Of a DNA stretch of 64,000 nt, positions 26,289 to 35,758 are shown piece by piece (the first letter of the stretch is position 1; each line of letters begins with the position of its first letter). The stretch is from HXMU1420-13 sp965249965 (GTDB lineage Bacteria; Bacteroidota; Rhodothermia; Balneolales; Balneolaceae), in contig OZ252262.1 in NCBI GenBank assembly GCA_965249965.1, positions 2,294,001 to 2,358,000 of the forward strand. The letters run 5' to 3'. The notes under the pieces were generated by a model, which saw only the letters and a list, made by a program, of their open reading frames with translations, did no database searches and was not told the origin of the DNA. A program made the position numbers and the translations under genes.

Positions 26289-28967
26289 TTACTCAAAATC
26301 TTCGAGCTGTTCTTGCAATTTTGCAAGGTTGGCTTCACCGTCGCGTTTTTTATTCCGTTCATTCTCTACAACAGCTTCCGGAGCGTTATTTACAAAATTC
26401 TGATTATTAAGTTTTCCATTAACTCCTTTCAAAAAGCCTTCCACTCGTTGGATTTCTTTTTTGATGCGATCAACTTCTTTGTCAACATCTATAAAACCGG
26501 ATAGCGGTATATACAACTCATTCCCGGAAAGTAGGGAAGAAGCTGATGCTTTTGGTTTTTGGATGTCTGTGTTGATCGAAATGGACTTCAAAGATTGTAG
26601 TTGTTGGATAATCCAAACATCTGCATTCAGAAACCTGGAAACGTCCTCAGTTACCGTTTTGATTAAAACATCCAATTCTTCTTTTGGAGAAAGCTGCATT
26701 TCTGCTCGGATATTTCGAATGGAAGAAACGATCGACTTAAATAGTTCGAAGTGTTCGATATCATCACGATTATCCAGATTTTTATCGTAGCTCGGCCATG
26801 CTGAAATACAAAGTGCTTCCTCATTGCTACGCTCATTGATATACTGCCAGATTTCTTCTGAGATAAACGGCATAAAGGGATGTAAAAGCTTCATCAACAC
26901 TTCGAAGAAACCAAGTGCCACATTCATTTTTTGTGGATCGAAAGGTTGGTCATATTCCGGTTTAGCCAATTCGATATACCAATCACAGAAATCATCCCAA
27001 ATCAACGAATACACGCGCTTTAAGGCATCATTTAAGCGATAGTTTGCAAAATCTTCATCAACTGCTTTTATGGTTTGCTGAATACGTCCCATCATCCAGC
27101 GGTCGGCAAGATTATCTGAATCAAATTCCAGCGTTGGAGAATATTCCACTCCTTCTTGCATATTCAGAGTAAGGAACCGGAAAGCATTCCAAACTTTGTT
27201 CGAGAACTTTTTACCCTGTTCGCAAATCATAGGGTCGAAAGGCAGATCATTTCCAGCAGGCGTAGCAAACAACATACCCATACGCACCCCATCAGCCCCA
27301 TAAGTTTCCATCAACTCAATGGGGTCGGGAGAGTTACCGAGACTTTTACTCATTTTCCGGCCGAGTTTATCACGAACAATCCCATTGTAATACACATTCT
27401 TAAAGGGCATTTCACCGCGATATTCATATCCCGAAATAATCATTCGGGCTACCCAGAAAAACATGATTTCCGGTGCTGTTACCAGATCGTTAGTAGGGTA
27501 GTAATAATCGACTTCTTCTTCATCGTAAAAACCATCAAACACAGAAATCGGCCATAACCAAGAGCTAAACCAGGTATCAAGAACGTCTTCATCTTGTTGA
27601 AGATCACTAAACATCAACTCCTGATCATTCGATTTAGCACGCGCCAGTTCAAGTGCTTCTTCTTCATCTTTGGCCACTACAAAATCGTCTTCTCCTTCAC
27701 CGTAATAATACGCCGGAATCCGATGTCCCCACCACAATTGGCGGCTAATGCACCAATCTTTCACATTCTCCATCCAGTGGCGATAGGTATTTTTAAATTT
27801 GGGTGGATGAAACTGAATGGTGTCATTCATTACATTTTCGAGAGCAGGTTGCGCCAACTCTTTCATCGAAACCCACCATTGAAGGGACAATCTTGGTTCA
27901 ATTACTACATCCGTTCTCTCAGAGTATCCAACTTTATTTTGATAATCTTCAATCGACACCATGTGACCGGCATCGTCTAAATCTTTGGCAATTTGTTTGC
28001 GCACATCGAATCGGTCCATGCCCACATACAGCTCACCTTCTTCACTGATTGTACCATCGGCATTCATCATGTTGATGGTCTCGAGACCATGCTTTTCGCC
28101 TAATTCGTAGTCATTAACATCGTGAGCCGGGGTAACTTTCAAACACCCTGTTCCAAATTCAACGTCCACATAATCATCCAGAATGATTGGAATTTCTCGA
28201 TTTACCAATGGAACAATAGCTTTCTTCCCATGCAAATGCGTGTATCGTTCGTCTTCTGGATTGATACAAATTGCTGTATCACCAAGAATAGTTTCCGGTC
28301 GAGTGGTAGCGATGGTAACATATTCATCGGAATCGACCATCTTATACCGAATGTGATAAAGCTTTGAATTTACCTCTTTATAAATTACTTCTTCATCACT
28401 TAAAGCTGTTTTTGCGGATGGATCCCAATTGATCATCCGGGCACCACGATAAATTTTCCCTTTGTTATATAGATCAATGAAGGTATCTAAAACACTTTCC
28501 GAATAATTAGGATCCATTGTGAAAGCAGTGCGATTCCAATCGCAGCTCGCACCTAATTTCTTTAATTGTTCAAGTATGATCCCACCATGTTTATGCGTCC
28601 ATTCCCAGGCATGCTCCATAAACTTGTCGCGGCTCAAATCACCCTTCTTTATGCCTTCTTCTCGTAATTTCCGAACAACTTTAGCTTCTGTTGCAATCGA
28701 AGCATGATCTGTTCCAGGAACCCAACAGGCATTATAGCCTTGCATCCTTGCTCGGCGAATCAATACATCTTGAATCGTATTGTTGAGCATATGCCCCATA
28801 TGCAAGACGCCGGTTACATTCGGCGGCGGAATGACAATGGTGTAAGGCTCTTTAGAATGATCTACTTCTGAATGGAAGTAGCCGTTTTCTAACCAATACG
28901 CATACCATTTGTCTTCAACATTATTTGGATCGTATTTGGAAGGGATATTTTCTGGTGATTTTGTCAA
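26289..28967 (-). CDS. valS: valyl-tRNA synthetase
   Basis: 892 residues. A class I synthetase with the HIGH motif as HMGH (56-59, within PPPNVTGVLHMGHM) and KMSKS near residue 538 in GRKMSKSLGN. The editing domain lies between (ATTRPETILGDTA), followed by the anticodon-binding domain and the C-terminal coiled-coil arm typical of ValRS (VDRIKKEIQRVEGFLKGVNGK). No ATG is available near the N-terminus; TTG at 28967 is the most upstream usable start before a stop, and KYDPNNVEDKW matches the family opening. It is followed after eight bases by pcrA. Confidence 0.95.
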   Translation of the reverse strand: MTKSPENIPSKYDPNNVEDKWYAYWLENGYFHSEVDHSKEPYTIVIPPPNVTGVLHMGHMLNNTIQDVLIRRARMQGYNACWVPGTDHASIATEAKVVRKLREEGIKKGDLSRDKFMEHAWEWTHKHGGIILEQLKKLGASCDWNRTAFTMDPNYSESVLDTFIDLYNKGKIYRGARMINWDPSAKTALSDEEVIYKEVNSKLYHIRYKMVDSDEYVTIATTRPETILGDTAICINPEDERYTHLHGKKAIVPLVNREIPIILDDYVDVEFGTGCLKVTPAHDVNDYELGEKHGLETINMMNADGTISEEGELYVGMDRFDVRKQIAKDLDDAGHMVSIEDYQNKVGYSERTDVVIEPRLSLQWWVSMKELAQPALENVMNDTIQFHPPKFKNTYRHWMENVKDWCISRQLWWGHRIPAYYYGEGEDDFVVAKDEEEALELARAKSNDQELMFSDLQQDEDVLDTWFSSWLWPISVFDGFYDEEEVDYYYPTNDLVTAPEIMFFWVARMIISGYEYRGEMPFKNVYYNGIVRDKLGRKMSKSLGNSPDPIELMETYGADGVRMGMLFATPAGNDLPFDPMICEQGKKFSNKVWNAFRFLTLNMQEGVEYSPTLEFDSDNLADRWMMGRIQQTIKAVDEDFANYRLNDALKRVYSLIWDDFCDWYIELAKPEYDQPFDPQKMNVALGFFEVLMKLLHPFMPFISEEIWQYINERSNEEALCISAWPSYDKNLDNRDDIEHFELFKSIVSSIRNIRAEMQLSPKEELDVLIKTVTEDVSRFLNADVWIIQQLQSLKSISINTDIQKPKASASSLLSGNELYIPLSGFIDVDKEVDRIKKEIQRVEGFLKGVNGKLNNQNFVNNAPEAVVENERNKKRDGEANLAKLQEQLEDFE

Positions 28968-29030
28968 AACTTTTCAGGGATTTAGATATTTGCTTTCTAC
29001 TTAAATCTGAAAAGGCACAAAAGGTCATTA

Positions 29031-29051
29031 GTACAAAGAAATGCTTTGTAC
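29031..29051. other. perfect stem-loop between rsmB and valS
   Basis: GTACAAAG and CTTTGTAC pair perfectly (8 bp) around the loop AAATG. No T-run follows on either strand, so it is not a classic terminator. It lies in the 101-base gap between the end of rsmB and the valS start and may modulate valS expression, but that is only position-based inference. Confidence 0.4.
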
Positions 29052-29068
29052 CTCAGCGCCTTAGTCCC

Positions 29069-30391
29069 TTACTTAACTCGTTCTAAAAGTACGCCAAAAT
29101 GACCGTCACAACCGTGTTTGTGAGGGAATGTTTGGTAAGCTTTGCCATCCTCTGTTAAGACCTCTTCCGGTACATAATCTTCCAATGGTAGAAGCACAAA
29201 ATTGTCATCCATCTTGTCGATTAGTTTTTGGATTTGCTCCATGTTTTCTTCCGGTTCTAAAGAACACGTACTGTAAACAAGTCGACCGCCCACTTTAACC
29301 ATATTAGCAGCTTCTTCCAGCAATTGCTCTTGCAGTTCTACTGCTTTCCTTAAGCCTTCTTCATCGCGCCTCCATCTCAAATCAGCACGCTTGCTTAACA
29401 CGCCTGTTCCGGTACAAGGTGCATCCAGTAATACGGCATCAGCTAGTGGGAGAGAGAGTTCCAAAACATCACCACGACGAATTTTGATATTTTCAGCTCC
29501 ATGGCTTAAGGCACTTTCCGCAAGTTTTTCAAGGCGGTCTGCAGAAATATCTACTGAAAGTATATCACTTTGTGCTTCGGTTAAATCCGATATCATAATC
29601 GATTTTGTACCTGGAGCGGCGCATAAATCGTAAATTTTTTCTCCCGGTTGAGGATCCAATACAAAAGGGGCGAAGCCTGCTGCAATATCCTGTACCTGGC
29701 ATAAACCTTTAGCTAATAACCCTTTTTCGATGAAAGGCTGAACACTTTCTACTTTATAAAAATTTGGAAGCCATTCGCTCGCTTCAAAATCTACTCCCAT
29801 TTTATCCATCCTAAGCTCGAAGTTTTCGGGCTTGGTACGCAGGGTGTTTACCCGAACATAATAATTTGGGCGTGTATTGTTGGCTTGCATTAATTGAAAT
29901 GCTTCTCGTTCTCCGAATCGTTTACTCCAACGAGCAACCATCCATTCAGGATGAGAGAAAGTTGTGGCAACTAATTTAGTTCGATCCTGAAATGCTGGTT
30001 TGGGCAATTCTTCGATGTCGCGTTGCAAGTTGCGCATGATCGCATTCACAAGGTCGCCTGTTTTGGACCCAAGCATCGCTTTGGCAATTTCAACAGCCTC
30101 GTTGATGGCAGCGTAATCAGGAGTGCTATCCATGAAAAGCAGGTCATAAATACCAAGTCGCAGAATATTTTTTAATTCCGCTTTCATTTCATCTACACTG
30201 ATGCTGGAATAATGATCGATGAGGAAATCTAGGTAGCTTCTTTTTCTGAAGATGTTTTGAACATATTCCCTAACCTGAGCTCTTTCTCTGGGCTCTAGCT
30301 CGTCTGCAAACGAGTAGTCTAAAACATGATTTAAATCAAATTCTATAAGTATGTCTATACTAGCACTGCGTTCTGAAAATTCGGTTTCCAA
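29069..30391 (-). CDS. rsmB: 16S rRNA (cytosine-967-C5)-methyltransferase RsmB
   Basis: 440 residues. An N-terminal NusB-like helical domain (about 1-140; KNILRLGIYDLLFMDSTPDYAAINEAVE) precedes the SAM-dependent methyltransferase domain. Both active-site cysteines are visible, in DAPCTGTGVLSKR and YSTCSLEPEEN; the SAM-binding loop is YDLCAAPGTKS. It methylates C967 of 16S rRNA. The start is TTG, since no ATG occurs until far inside the NusB domain. It is the first gene of the run rsmB-valS-pcrA-barrel-lon. Confidence 0.93.
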   Translation of the reverse strand: METEFSERSASIDILIEFDLNHVLDYSFADELEPRERAQVREYVQNIFRKRSYLDFLIDHYSSISVDEMKAELKNILRLGIYDLLFMDSTPDYAAINEAVEIAKAMLGSKTGDLVNAIMRNLQRDIEELPKPAFQDRTKLVATTFSHPEWMVARWSKRFGEREAFQLMQANNTRPNYYVRVNTLRTKPENFELRMDKMGVDFEASEWLPNFYKVESVQPFIEKGLLAKGLCQVQDIAAGFAPFVLDPQPGEKIYDLCAAPGTKSIMISDLTEAQSDILSVDISADRLEKLAESALSHGAENIKIRRGDVLELSLPLADAVLLDAPCTGTGVLSKRADLRWRRDEEGLRKAVELQEQLLEEAANMVKVGGRLVYSTCSLEPEENMEQIQKLIDKMDDNFVLLPLEDYVPEEVLTEDGKAYQTFPHKHGCDGHFGVLLERVK

Positions 30392-30427
30392 TGGTTCGGG
30401 ATTTTTATAGTGTAAGGTTCTTGCTAC

Positions 30428-30459
30428 GAAAAAAGGTGATTTTTTGGGTCACCTTTTAG
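30428..30459. terminator. hairpin with flanking A/T runs
   Basis: AAAAGGTGA and TCACCTTTT form a 9-bp stem with A/T runs on both sides, so it could work on either strand. With the stronger hairpin at 30473-30502 it forms a tandem pair downstream of the minus-strand membrane protein gene. Confidence 0.6.
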
Positions 30460-30472
30460 AAAAAATTCTTCA

Positions 30473-30502
30473 AAAAAATGAGCCGATGGGTTAGATCGGC
30501 TC
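30473..30502 (-). terminator. rho-independent terminator
   Basis: On the minus strand GAGCCGAT and ATCGGCTC form a perfect GC-rich 8-bp stem with a 7-base loop, followed by ATTTTTTT. It ends the 240-residue membrane protein gene and insulates rsmB. Confidence 0.85.
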
Positions 30503-30556
30503 GAATCTTAAAGATAGAGTTTTGAGTGTTGATTTGCTAGCTAAATCAGACGTTTT

Positions 30557-31279
30557 TTATTTGGACGGAACAGCTTGCGAAGTTCTAACCTGATTATGGT
30601 GAACCGATAAAGATCGATCGTTTTTTATGACCATATATCCCCAAAATATTAATAGAATTCCCAGCAATTCGGTCACGTATAACACGTATGTATATCCAAA
30701 TTTTGTAGCAGTTCCACCGATTCCGGGTAACAGCCCACCTACCGCGATAAACAGGTTTCCCCAAAATCGACCTTTAAAGTCTTGCGTTTTGAAATATCTC
30801 CAGGCGGAATAAAATGCACCTCCTACTAAAAATATCAGGGCATAAATATTGATAAATGGAGTGATGGCACGAATCCATGACCATTCTAGCACATTTCCAT
30901 TTAGTTTTTCCGATACTTTAGAAACATCGAGCGGGGATAGGATTACCAAAATTGATGAAATAATGAGAATGATCACAAGTCCCACCGTAAGTTTATTGGC
31001 AGTAGATTTTTTCATCAATAAATAAATGGTGCCCTGGGCTAAGGGGACGCCACCCAAAAAAGCCCCGGCTATATACCATGATTTGAAAATAAAAGGACTC
31101 CATCCATAAATGGTATGAATGCTTTCAACCAGTGTGCCAATGCCATAACAAACCACGCCAATCGTCCACCAGAGTAAGTAGGTAGCGTCAGGCTTTTCGC
31201 GCCAATGTTTATAAATAACCGTAAAGAAGTAAATAGAAAATAGCGTTGTGGATATAGGTATATAAGCTACCAATGGCAT
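30557..31279 (-). CDS. polytopic membrane protein of unknown function
   Basis: 240 residues with about seven predicted membrane helices covering nearly the whole protein, starting MPLVAYIPISTTLFSIYFF and ending in a polar tail (KNDRSLSVHHNQVRTS). Pairs of glycines and tryptophans lie in the loops (YLLWWTIGVVCYGIGT). I do not recognise a characterised family, and no catalytic motif stands out. It is monocistronic, divergent from atpD with about 230 bases between starts, and followed by two hairpin terminators. A 7-helix sensor-like or scaffold role is possible but unsupported. Confidence 0.7.
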   Translation of the reverse strand: MPLVAYIPISTTLFSIYFFTVIYKHWREKPDATYLLWWTIGVVCYGIGTLVESIHTIYGWSPFIFKSWYIAGAFLGGVPLAQGTIYLLMKKSTANKLTVGLVIILIISSILVILSPLDVSKVSEKLNGNVLEWSWIRAITPFINIYALIFLVGGAFYSAWRYFKTQDFKGRFWGNLFIAVGGLLPGIGGTATKFGYTYVLYVTELLGILLIFWGYMVIKNDRSLSVHHNQVRTSQAVPSK

Positions 31280-31403
31280 AGTTGTGATGAATAGTTTTTG
31301 CTGTGATCTTAAAAAGTGTCAAAGAAAAAACTTGAATGTGAAGATTGTGTGAAGTTGTAACGTAAACATTAACAATATTACACAAACTATTATATCAGAA
31401 TTG

Positions 31404-31435
31404 ATTGCCCTTTTTAGGTTAACTCGCTATCTTTA
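31404..31435 (+). promoter_or_regulatory. candidate promoter of atpD-atpC
   Basis: ATTG at 31404-31407 and TATCTTTA at 31428-31435 each match the Bacteroidota elements TTTG and TAnnTTTG in most positions, with a 20-base spacer. It leaves a leader of about 65 bases before the atpD start. Confidence 0.4.
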
Positions 31436-31508
31436 TCAGCCTTTGCAATGATGCAAATTATACATTCATTTTGAGACTCAAATTTTAAATCTAATCGCAA
31501 GTTAGTAC

Positions 31509-33002
31509 ATGAATAAAGGAACTGTAGCACAGGTTATTGGACCTGTAGTTGATGTTGATTTTTCAGAAGGAACAACGCCCTCCATCCTTAACGCTTTAAC
31601 CATTAAAAATCCTACCGACGGTTCTGCTTTGTTTTTGGAAGTAGCGCAGCACTTAGGAGAAGATCGTGTGCGTACCATTGCGATGGATTCTACCGATGGA
31701 CTGGTACGTGGTATGGAAGTAATCGATACCGGTACAAATATCTCAATGCCTGTTGGTGAAGATATCAGAGGCCGCTTGTTTAATGTAGTAGGTGAATCTA
31801 TTGATGGGATTCCTCAGCCTGAAGGGAAGAAGAAGTACCCAATTCACCGCCCGGCTCCTCATTTTGACGAATTAGCTACATCAGCTGAGATGTTGGAAAC
31901 CGGGATTAAAGTAGTTGATTTACTTTGTCCGTACGCGAAAGGCGGTAAGATTGGATTATTTGGTGGTGCAGGTGTAGGTAAAACGGTTTTGATCCAGGAG
32001 CTTATTAATAACATTGCGAAGCAACATGGTGGTCTTTCAGTGTTTGCCGGTGTTGGTGAGCGTACAAGAGAAGGAAATGACCTTCTTCGAGAATTTATCG
32101 AGTCTGGCGTAATTAACTACGGCGATGAGTTCAAAGAAAGTATGGAAGCTGGCAAGTGGGACCTTTCGAAAGTAGACGAAGCTAAATTGAAAGAGTCTCA
32201 AGCTACGTTGGTATTTGGACAGATGAATGAGCCTCCGGGAGCACGTGCTCGTGTAGCTCTATCCGGCCTAACAGTAGCTGAATACTTCCGTGATGAAGTA
32301 TCTCGAGATATTCTTCTTTTCATAGATAATATTTTCCGATTCACTCAAGCTGGTTCTGAAGTGTCTGCACTATTAGGACGTATGCCTTCTGCGGTAGGAT
32401 ATCAGCCAACTCTGGCAACGGAGATGGGCGCGATGCAAGAGCGAATTACATCGACCAAAAACGGTTCTATTACCTCTGTACAAGCTGTGTATGTTCCGGC
32501 GGATGATTTAACGGATCCTGCGCCAGCAACCACGTTTACTCACTTGGATGCGACAACTGTACTATCTCGTGCATTAACTCAGATAGGTATTTATCCTGCA
32601 GTAGATCCTTTAGATTCTACTTCCAGAATTCTTGATCCTAAAGTGGTAGGTAAAGCGCACTATGAAACTGCACGAAGAACAACTGTTCTGCTTCAGAATT
32701 ATAAAGATCTCCAAGATATCATCGCGATTCTTGGTATGGATGAACTTTCTGATGAAGATAAATTGGTAGTAAGCCGTGCACGTCGTGTTCAGCGATTCTT
32801 ATCTCAGCCTTTCTTTGTAGCTGAGCAATTTACAGGAGCTCCAGGTAAATATGTAAAGATCGACGACACAGTTAAAGGTGTGAAAGCAATTATTGATGGT
32901 GAGTATGATCACCTGCCGGAAGCTGCATTCTATATGGTGGGCGACATCGACGAAGCCATTGCCAAAGGCGAGAAAATGCTCGCTGAATCGGCAGAGGTCT
33001 AA
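31509..33002 (+). CDS. atpD: F1F0 ATP synthase subunit beta
   Basis: 497 residues. Walker A GGAGVGKT (152-159), the catalytic glutamate loop GERTREGNDL, Walker B ILLFIDNIFRFTQAG and the DELSDEED-like segment (GMDELSDEDKL) are all present. The beta subunit holds the catalytic nucleotide site of ATP synthase on the cytoplasmic side. Only atpC follows; the alpha, gamma, delta and F0 genes are elsewhere, the split layout seen in Bacteroidota and relatives. AGGAG lies close to the atpC start downstream. Confidence 0.96.
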   Translation: MNKGTVAQVIGPVVDVDFSEGTTPSILNALTIKNPTDGSALFLEVAQHLGEDRVRTIAMDSTDGLVRGMEVIDTGTNISMPVGEDIRGRLFNVVGESIDGIPQPEGKKKYPIHRPAPHFDELATSAEMLETGIKVVDLLCPYAKGGKIGLFGGAGVGKTVLIQELINNIAKQHGGLSVFAGVGERTREGNDLLREFIESGVINYGDEFKESMEAGKWDLSKVDEAKLKESQATLVFGQMNEPPGARARVALSGLTVAEYFRDEVSRDILLFIDNIFRFTQAGSEVSALLGRMPSAVGYQPTLATEMGAMQERITSTKNGSITSVQAVYVPADDLTDPAPATTFTHLDATTVLSRALTQIGIYPAVDPLDSTSRILDPKVVGKAHYETARRTTVLLQNYKDLQDIIAILGMDELSDEDKLVVSRARRVQRFLSQPFFVAEQFTGAPGKYVKIDDTVKGVKAIIDGEYDHLPEAAFYMVGDIDEAIAKGEKMLAESAEV

Positions 33003-33013
33003 GGAGCAGTAGC

Positions 33014-33271
33014 ATGGCAGGTTTCCAAGCACAAATTTTAACTCCCAACGGTTCGCTATTCGAAGGCGAAGTTACCGGTGTACAAATGCCGGGTACGATG
33101 GGTAGCTTTGAAGTAAAAGCGAATCACGCGCCTATTGTTTCTGCCCTTGAAGAAGGAACCGTATTAGTTCGAAAAGACGACGGAGATGTGAACTATAACA
33201 TCTCAGGTGGATTCGTAGAAGTAGCAAAAAACAAGCTTACTCTACTGGCTGAGTCAGTAATCGAAGAGTAA
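33014..33271 (+). CDS. atpC: F1F0 ATP synthase subunit epsilon, short form
   Basis: 85 residues: only the N-terminal beta-sandwich domain (FQAQILTPNGSLFEGEVTGVQMPGTMGSF). The C-terminal two-helix domain that inhibits ATP hydrolysis in E. coli (about 50 residues) is missing. Short epsilon subunits are known in Bacteroidota and some other groups, so this is probably not a truncation. It begins 12 bases after atpD with a good AAGGAG ribosome site, and a strong terminator follows. Confidence 0.92.
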   Translation: MAGFQAQILTPNGSLFEGEVTGVQMPGTMGSFEVKANHAPIVSALEEGTVLVRKDDGDVNYNISGGFVEVAKNKLTLLAESVIEE

Positions 33272-33292
33272 AATTGCTAGTCAAAATTTTTG

Positions 33293-33324
33293 AAAGCCGA
33301 TGTGGAAACGCATCGGCTTTTTTT
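33293..33324 (+). terminator. rho-independent terminator of atpDC
   Basis: AAAGCCGATG and CATCGGCTTT form a perfect 10-bp stem around TGGAAACG, followed by a T-run. It lies 21 bases after the atpC stop. Confidence 0.92.
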
Positions 33325-33613
33325 GTTCGGTTAATCCTAACCCAAACTGTGATTTTCAACACTTCAATTAAAGCCGCACATTGTTCCGGCTTTTAAGAAA
33401 TAAATAGGTCAACAATATTAGAGTTATGGTTATAAATACTGGTCACTAGATCCATATTAGAAATAATTGTGCCAAAGAAAATCCAATACAAAATGGAATT
33501 AAGTACAAGTGAAGGTATTATCTATTTGGTGTTATCCAGTTATTCTTAGTGGACAGCGTATATTTTATTCAAATTTCTTTAATCACTGTTTCACATAAAT
33601 TTATTGAAAGGTT
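33325..33613. other. AT-rich intergenic stretch, no gene seen
   Basis: Together with the atpC terminator this is the longest gene-free interval of the window (342 bases). I see no RNA gene, no convincing open frame and no clear repeat. It separates the atpDC unit from the convergent orphan gene. Confidence 0.6.
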
Positions 33614-35650
33614 TTACCATCTGATGGGTTTTTGCAATGAAATCATATATAATGACTCAAGAAGCGGAACAGTTAATTTATTCACCTGGTTAACCTTCGC
33701 CTCGTTAATATCAATTTTCGTTTGATCAATTTTCCATTCTGGAGTTGACTTAAAGCTAATAAACATATCAAGTTCCTCTTCACTATTTAGAAATGAAAAG
33801 TAATAGTAGTGTCGTAATGAGCGCAAAATCTGAACAAAAGAATACGTATTTAACGCTACCGCATATGTGCTTTTACTTGGATGTAGAACCCCTAATCCTA
33901 GTGAAACAAAACCCCCAACTAGTTCACCAGCGAGGTTGAATAATGTAGTTGCATCATCTGGTTTATATTTATACTTATCTTTGTTGTTTTCATCCGAATA
34001 CTCATCATTTTTTCGGCTTTTTCTCAACTTATTTATAGAATATAATTGAAGAAAGAATGGAACCAGTACTGTTAATAAATCAAATACTGTAAATCTCAAT
34101 AGAAATCCTTCATTTGTACTTTCTTCTTCAGAAATTTCTCCTGATTTAATCCTCAAAGATCTAAGATGAATTTTTAATATTGTCGGAATTAACTTCATCA
34201 CAAATAAACTAAATGATGAAAAAGTATATGAGGCTTTTAGCGCATTCCCAGTTTCTCTCAGCCTACAATCAAACTTTAAAAGGTCTGATAAGATTGTACT
34301 TGTAATATTCAGATAGCTTGAACCTATAGTAATTGACCTCCAAATTTCAATATTTTTTGAAGTCATTGTAGGGCTCGAATTTTGCTTGCTCTCAGAGTTT
34401 GAATTAGTAGAAAAAAGTTGAGCGCCTCCGTTTTCAAGCATACAACTAAATGTTAACTGAATAGCAGGCATTAAACTTATGAGTGTACCAGCAGTTAGTG
34501 GGACCTGTAATTTGTTTTGGTAAAAATCACTAAAGAAAGGAATATCATGTAGTGGTTCTTTCCAAAGTTTAATCAAAAAATCAGCATGTTCACTTATATA
34601 GACTAAGGATTTATCAACATTTTCACTCAATTGGTCTTTGAACGAATCTAAGACATCAATCAGATTATCTTGGACAATTGCCTCTAACTGATGAACTGAA
34701 CTACCAGGATTATTTGGGTCAAATTCTTTAATTATAGTTTCTAATTGACCAATTATTTGGGGAATAATATGTATTAAATCGACTGATGGCAGCAGATCAT
34801 CTAAATGAAATGTAAATTTAATGTCATCATATTTATTGAAAAAATTTTCTAACCCTAATATATCTGGATGATCAGCTTGTATTTCACACATCTTTTCTTT
34901 GATCAATTTTTCGAGTGGATTGTCTATTTTTGGGATACTAGGTTTATGAATTTTTGGTGTTTTTCCTGCAGGGGGTGCTTTTTTTCTAGCTCCTAACGCT
35001 TTCTCGAATGAATCAAATGTGCTATCTATTTCTTGCTTAAATTGTTTTGTATTTGTAGATGTTATCTGATTACTTCCAAACTCAATAGCATTAGGAATCT
35101 CATTCAATGCAGCGATTAGTGTATTTGTAATTGGTTGAAAGAGAGCAGAATGTTCAATCCAGTTAAGTAGAGATTCCAAATCTTTTGCAATATTAGCTAA
35201 GAAATTTGAGGCAGCATCCATTGTGTTTTCGGCAGTTCGATCAATAACCAAACATACACTTGTGGCTTCGCCTTTCACTTCGCCTTCAAATTCCACTGCA
35301 ATACGTTCAGCTGTAGTTGCAAAATGAGCAACAGACCCAGTATCAAATGGTATAGTATTTTTCTCAAGTTTTGTACTTACTAGTTGACCACTTCTTTTTA
35401 AAAACTCCTCAGAAGTTGCTGTTACTCCCTGTATGGCTTGGTTAACAACTTTATTCGTGCCATCTATAGTTTTTGATGTTGTATTAGCTATATCCTGAGC
35501 AGTTTTTTTTGAAGCTTTATTCACCGAATCAACTGTATGTTGTGCAGTGTCCGATGCTTTTTTTACAGTTTTCTTAGCCTTTTTTGTTGCTTTTTTAGCG
35601 GTTTTTTCCACTTTTTTTGCATCTTTATTAAGTTCGTCTAGTAACCCCAT
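33614..35650 (-). CDS. orphan 678-residue protein, lysine-rich coiled N-terminus and hydrophobic C-terminal segments
   Basis: I do not recognise this protein. The start chosen is the ATG giving MGLLDELNKDAKKVEKTAKK; a TTG at 35692 would add 14 residues. Residues about 8-85 are Lys/Ala/Thr-rich heptad-like repeats, as in LEA, apolipoprotein or phasin-like helices. Residues about 100-215 are predicted helical, and 215-245 form a Pro/Lys linker (PPAGKTPKIHKPSIPKI). A helical middle contains PLHDIPFFSDFYQ, and three or four hydrophobic segments follow (about 400-650). There is no signal peptide and no enzymatic motif. To the eye it is more AT-rich than its neighbours. It stands alone between atpC and gntP, possibly acquired. 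Confidence 0.7.
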   Translation of the reverse strand: MGLLDELNKDAKKVEKTAKKATKKAKKTVKKASDTAQHTVDSVNKASKKTAQDIANTTSKTIDGTNKVVNQAIQGVTATSEEFLKRSGQLVSTKLEKNTIPFDTGSVAHFATTAERIAVEFEGEVKGEATSVCLVIDRTAENTMDAASNFLANIAKDLESLLNWIEHSALFQPITNTLIAALNEIPNAIEFGSNQITSTNTKQFKQEIDSTFDSFEKALGARKKAPPAGKTPKIHKPSIPKIDNPLEKLIKEKMCEIQADHPDILGLENFFNKYDDIKFTFHLDDLLPSVDLIHIIPQIIGQLETIIKEFDPNNPGSSVHQLEAIVQDNLIDVLDSFKDQLSENVDKSLVYISEHADFLIKLWKEPLHDIPFFSDFYQNKLQVPLTAGTLISLMPAIQLTFSCMLENGGAQLFSTNSNSESKQNSSPTMTSKNIEIWRSITIGSSYLNITSTILSDLLKFDCRLRETGNALKASYTFSSFSLFVMKLIPTILKIHLRSLRIKSGEISEEESTNEGFLLRFTVFDLLTVLVPFFLQLYSINKLRKSRKNDEYSDENNKDKYKYKPDDATTLFNLAGELVGGFVSLGLGVLHPSKSTYAVALNTYSFVQILRSLRHYYYFSFLNSEEELDMFISFKSTPEWKIDQTKIDINEAKVNQVNKLTVPLLESLYMISLQKPIRW

Positions 35651-35758
35651 GTTAGTCCCAGTTTTATTGATTGTTTGATGAATGTCACTCAAATTGTAAA
35701 AAGAATTGAGCTATCTTACCCACTAATAAACACGTGCTTAATATTCAAAATAACAACA

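Noticed and set aside
26088..27980. several 70-140-residue plus-strand frames across pcrA and valS
   Set aside because: Both minus-strand genes have all family motifs over this range; the plus-strand frames have none.
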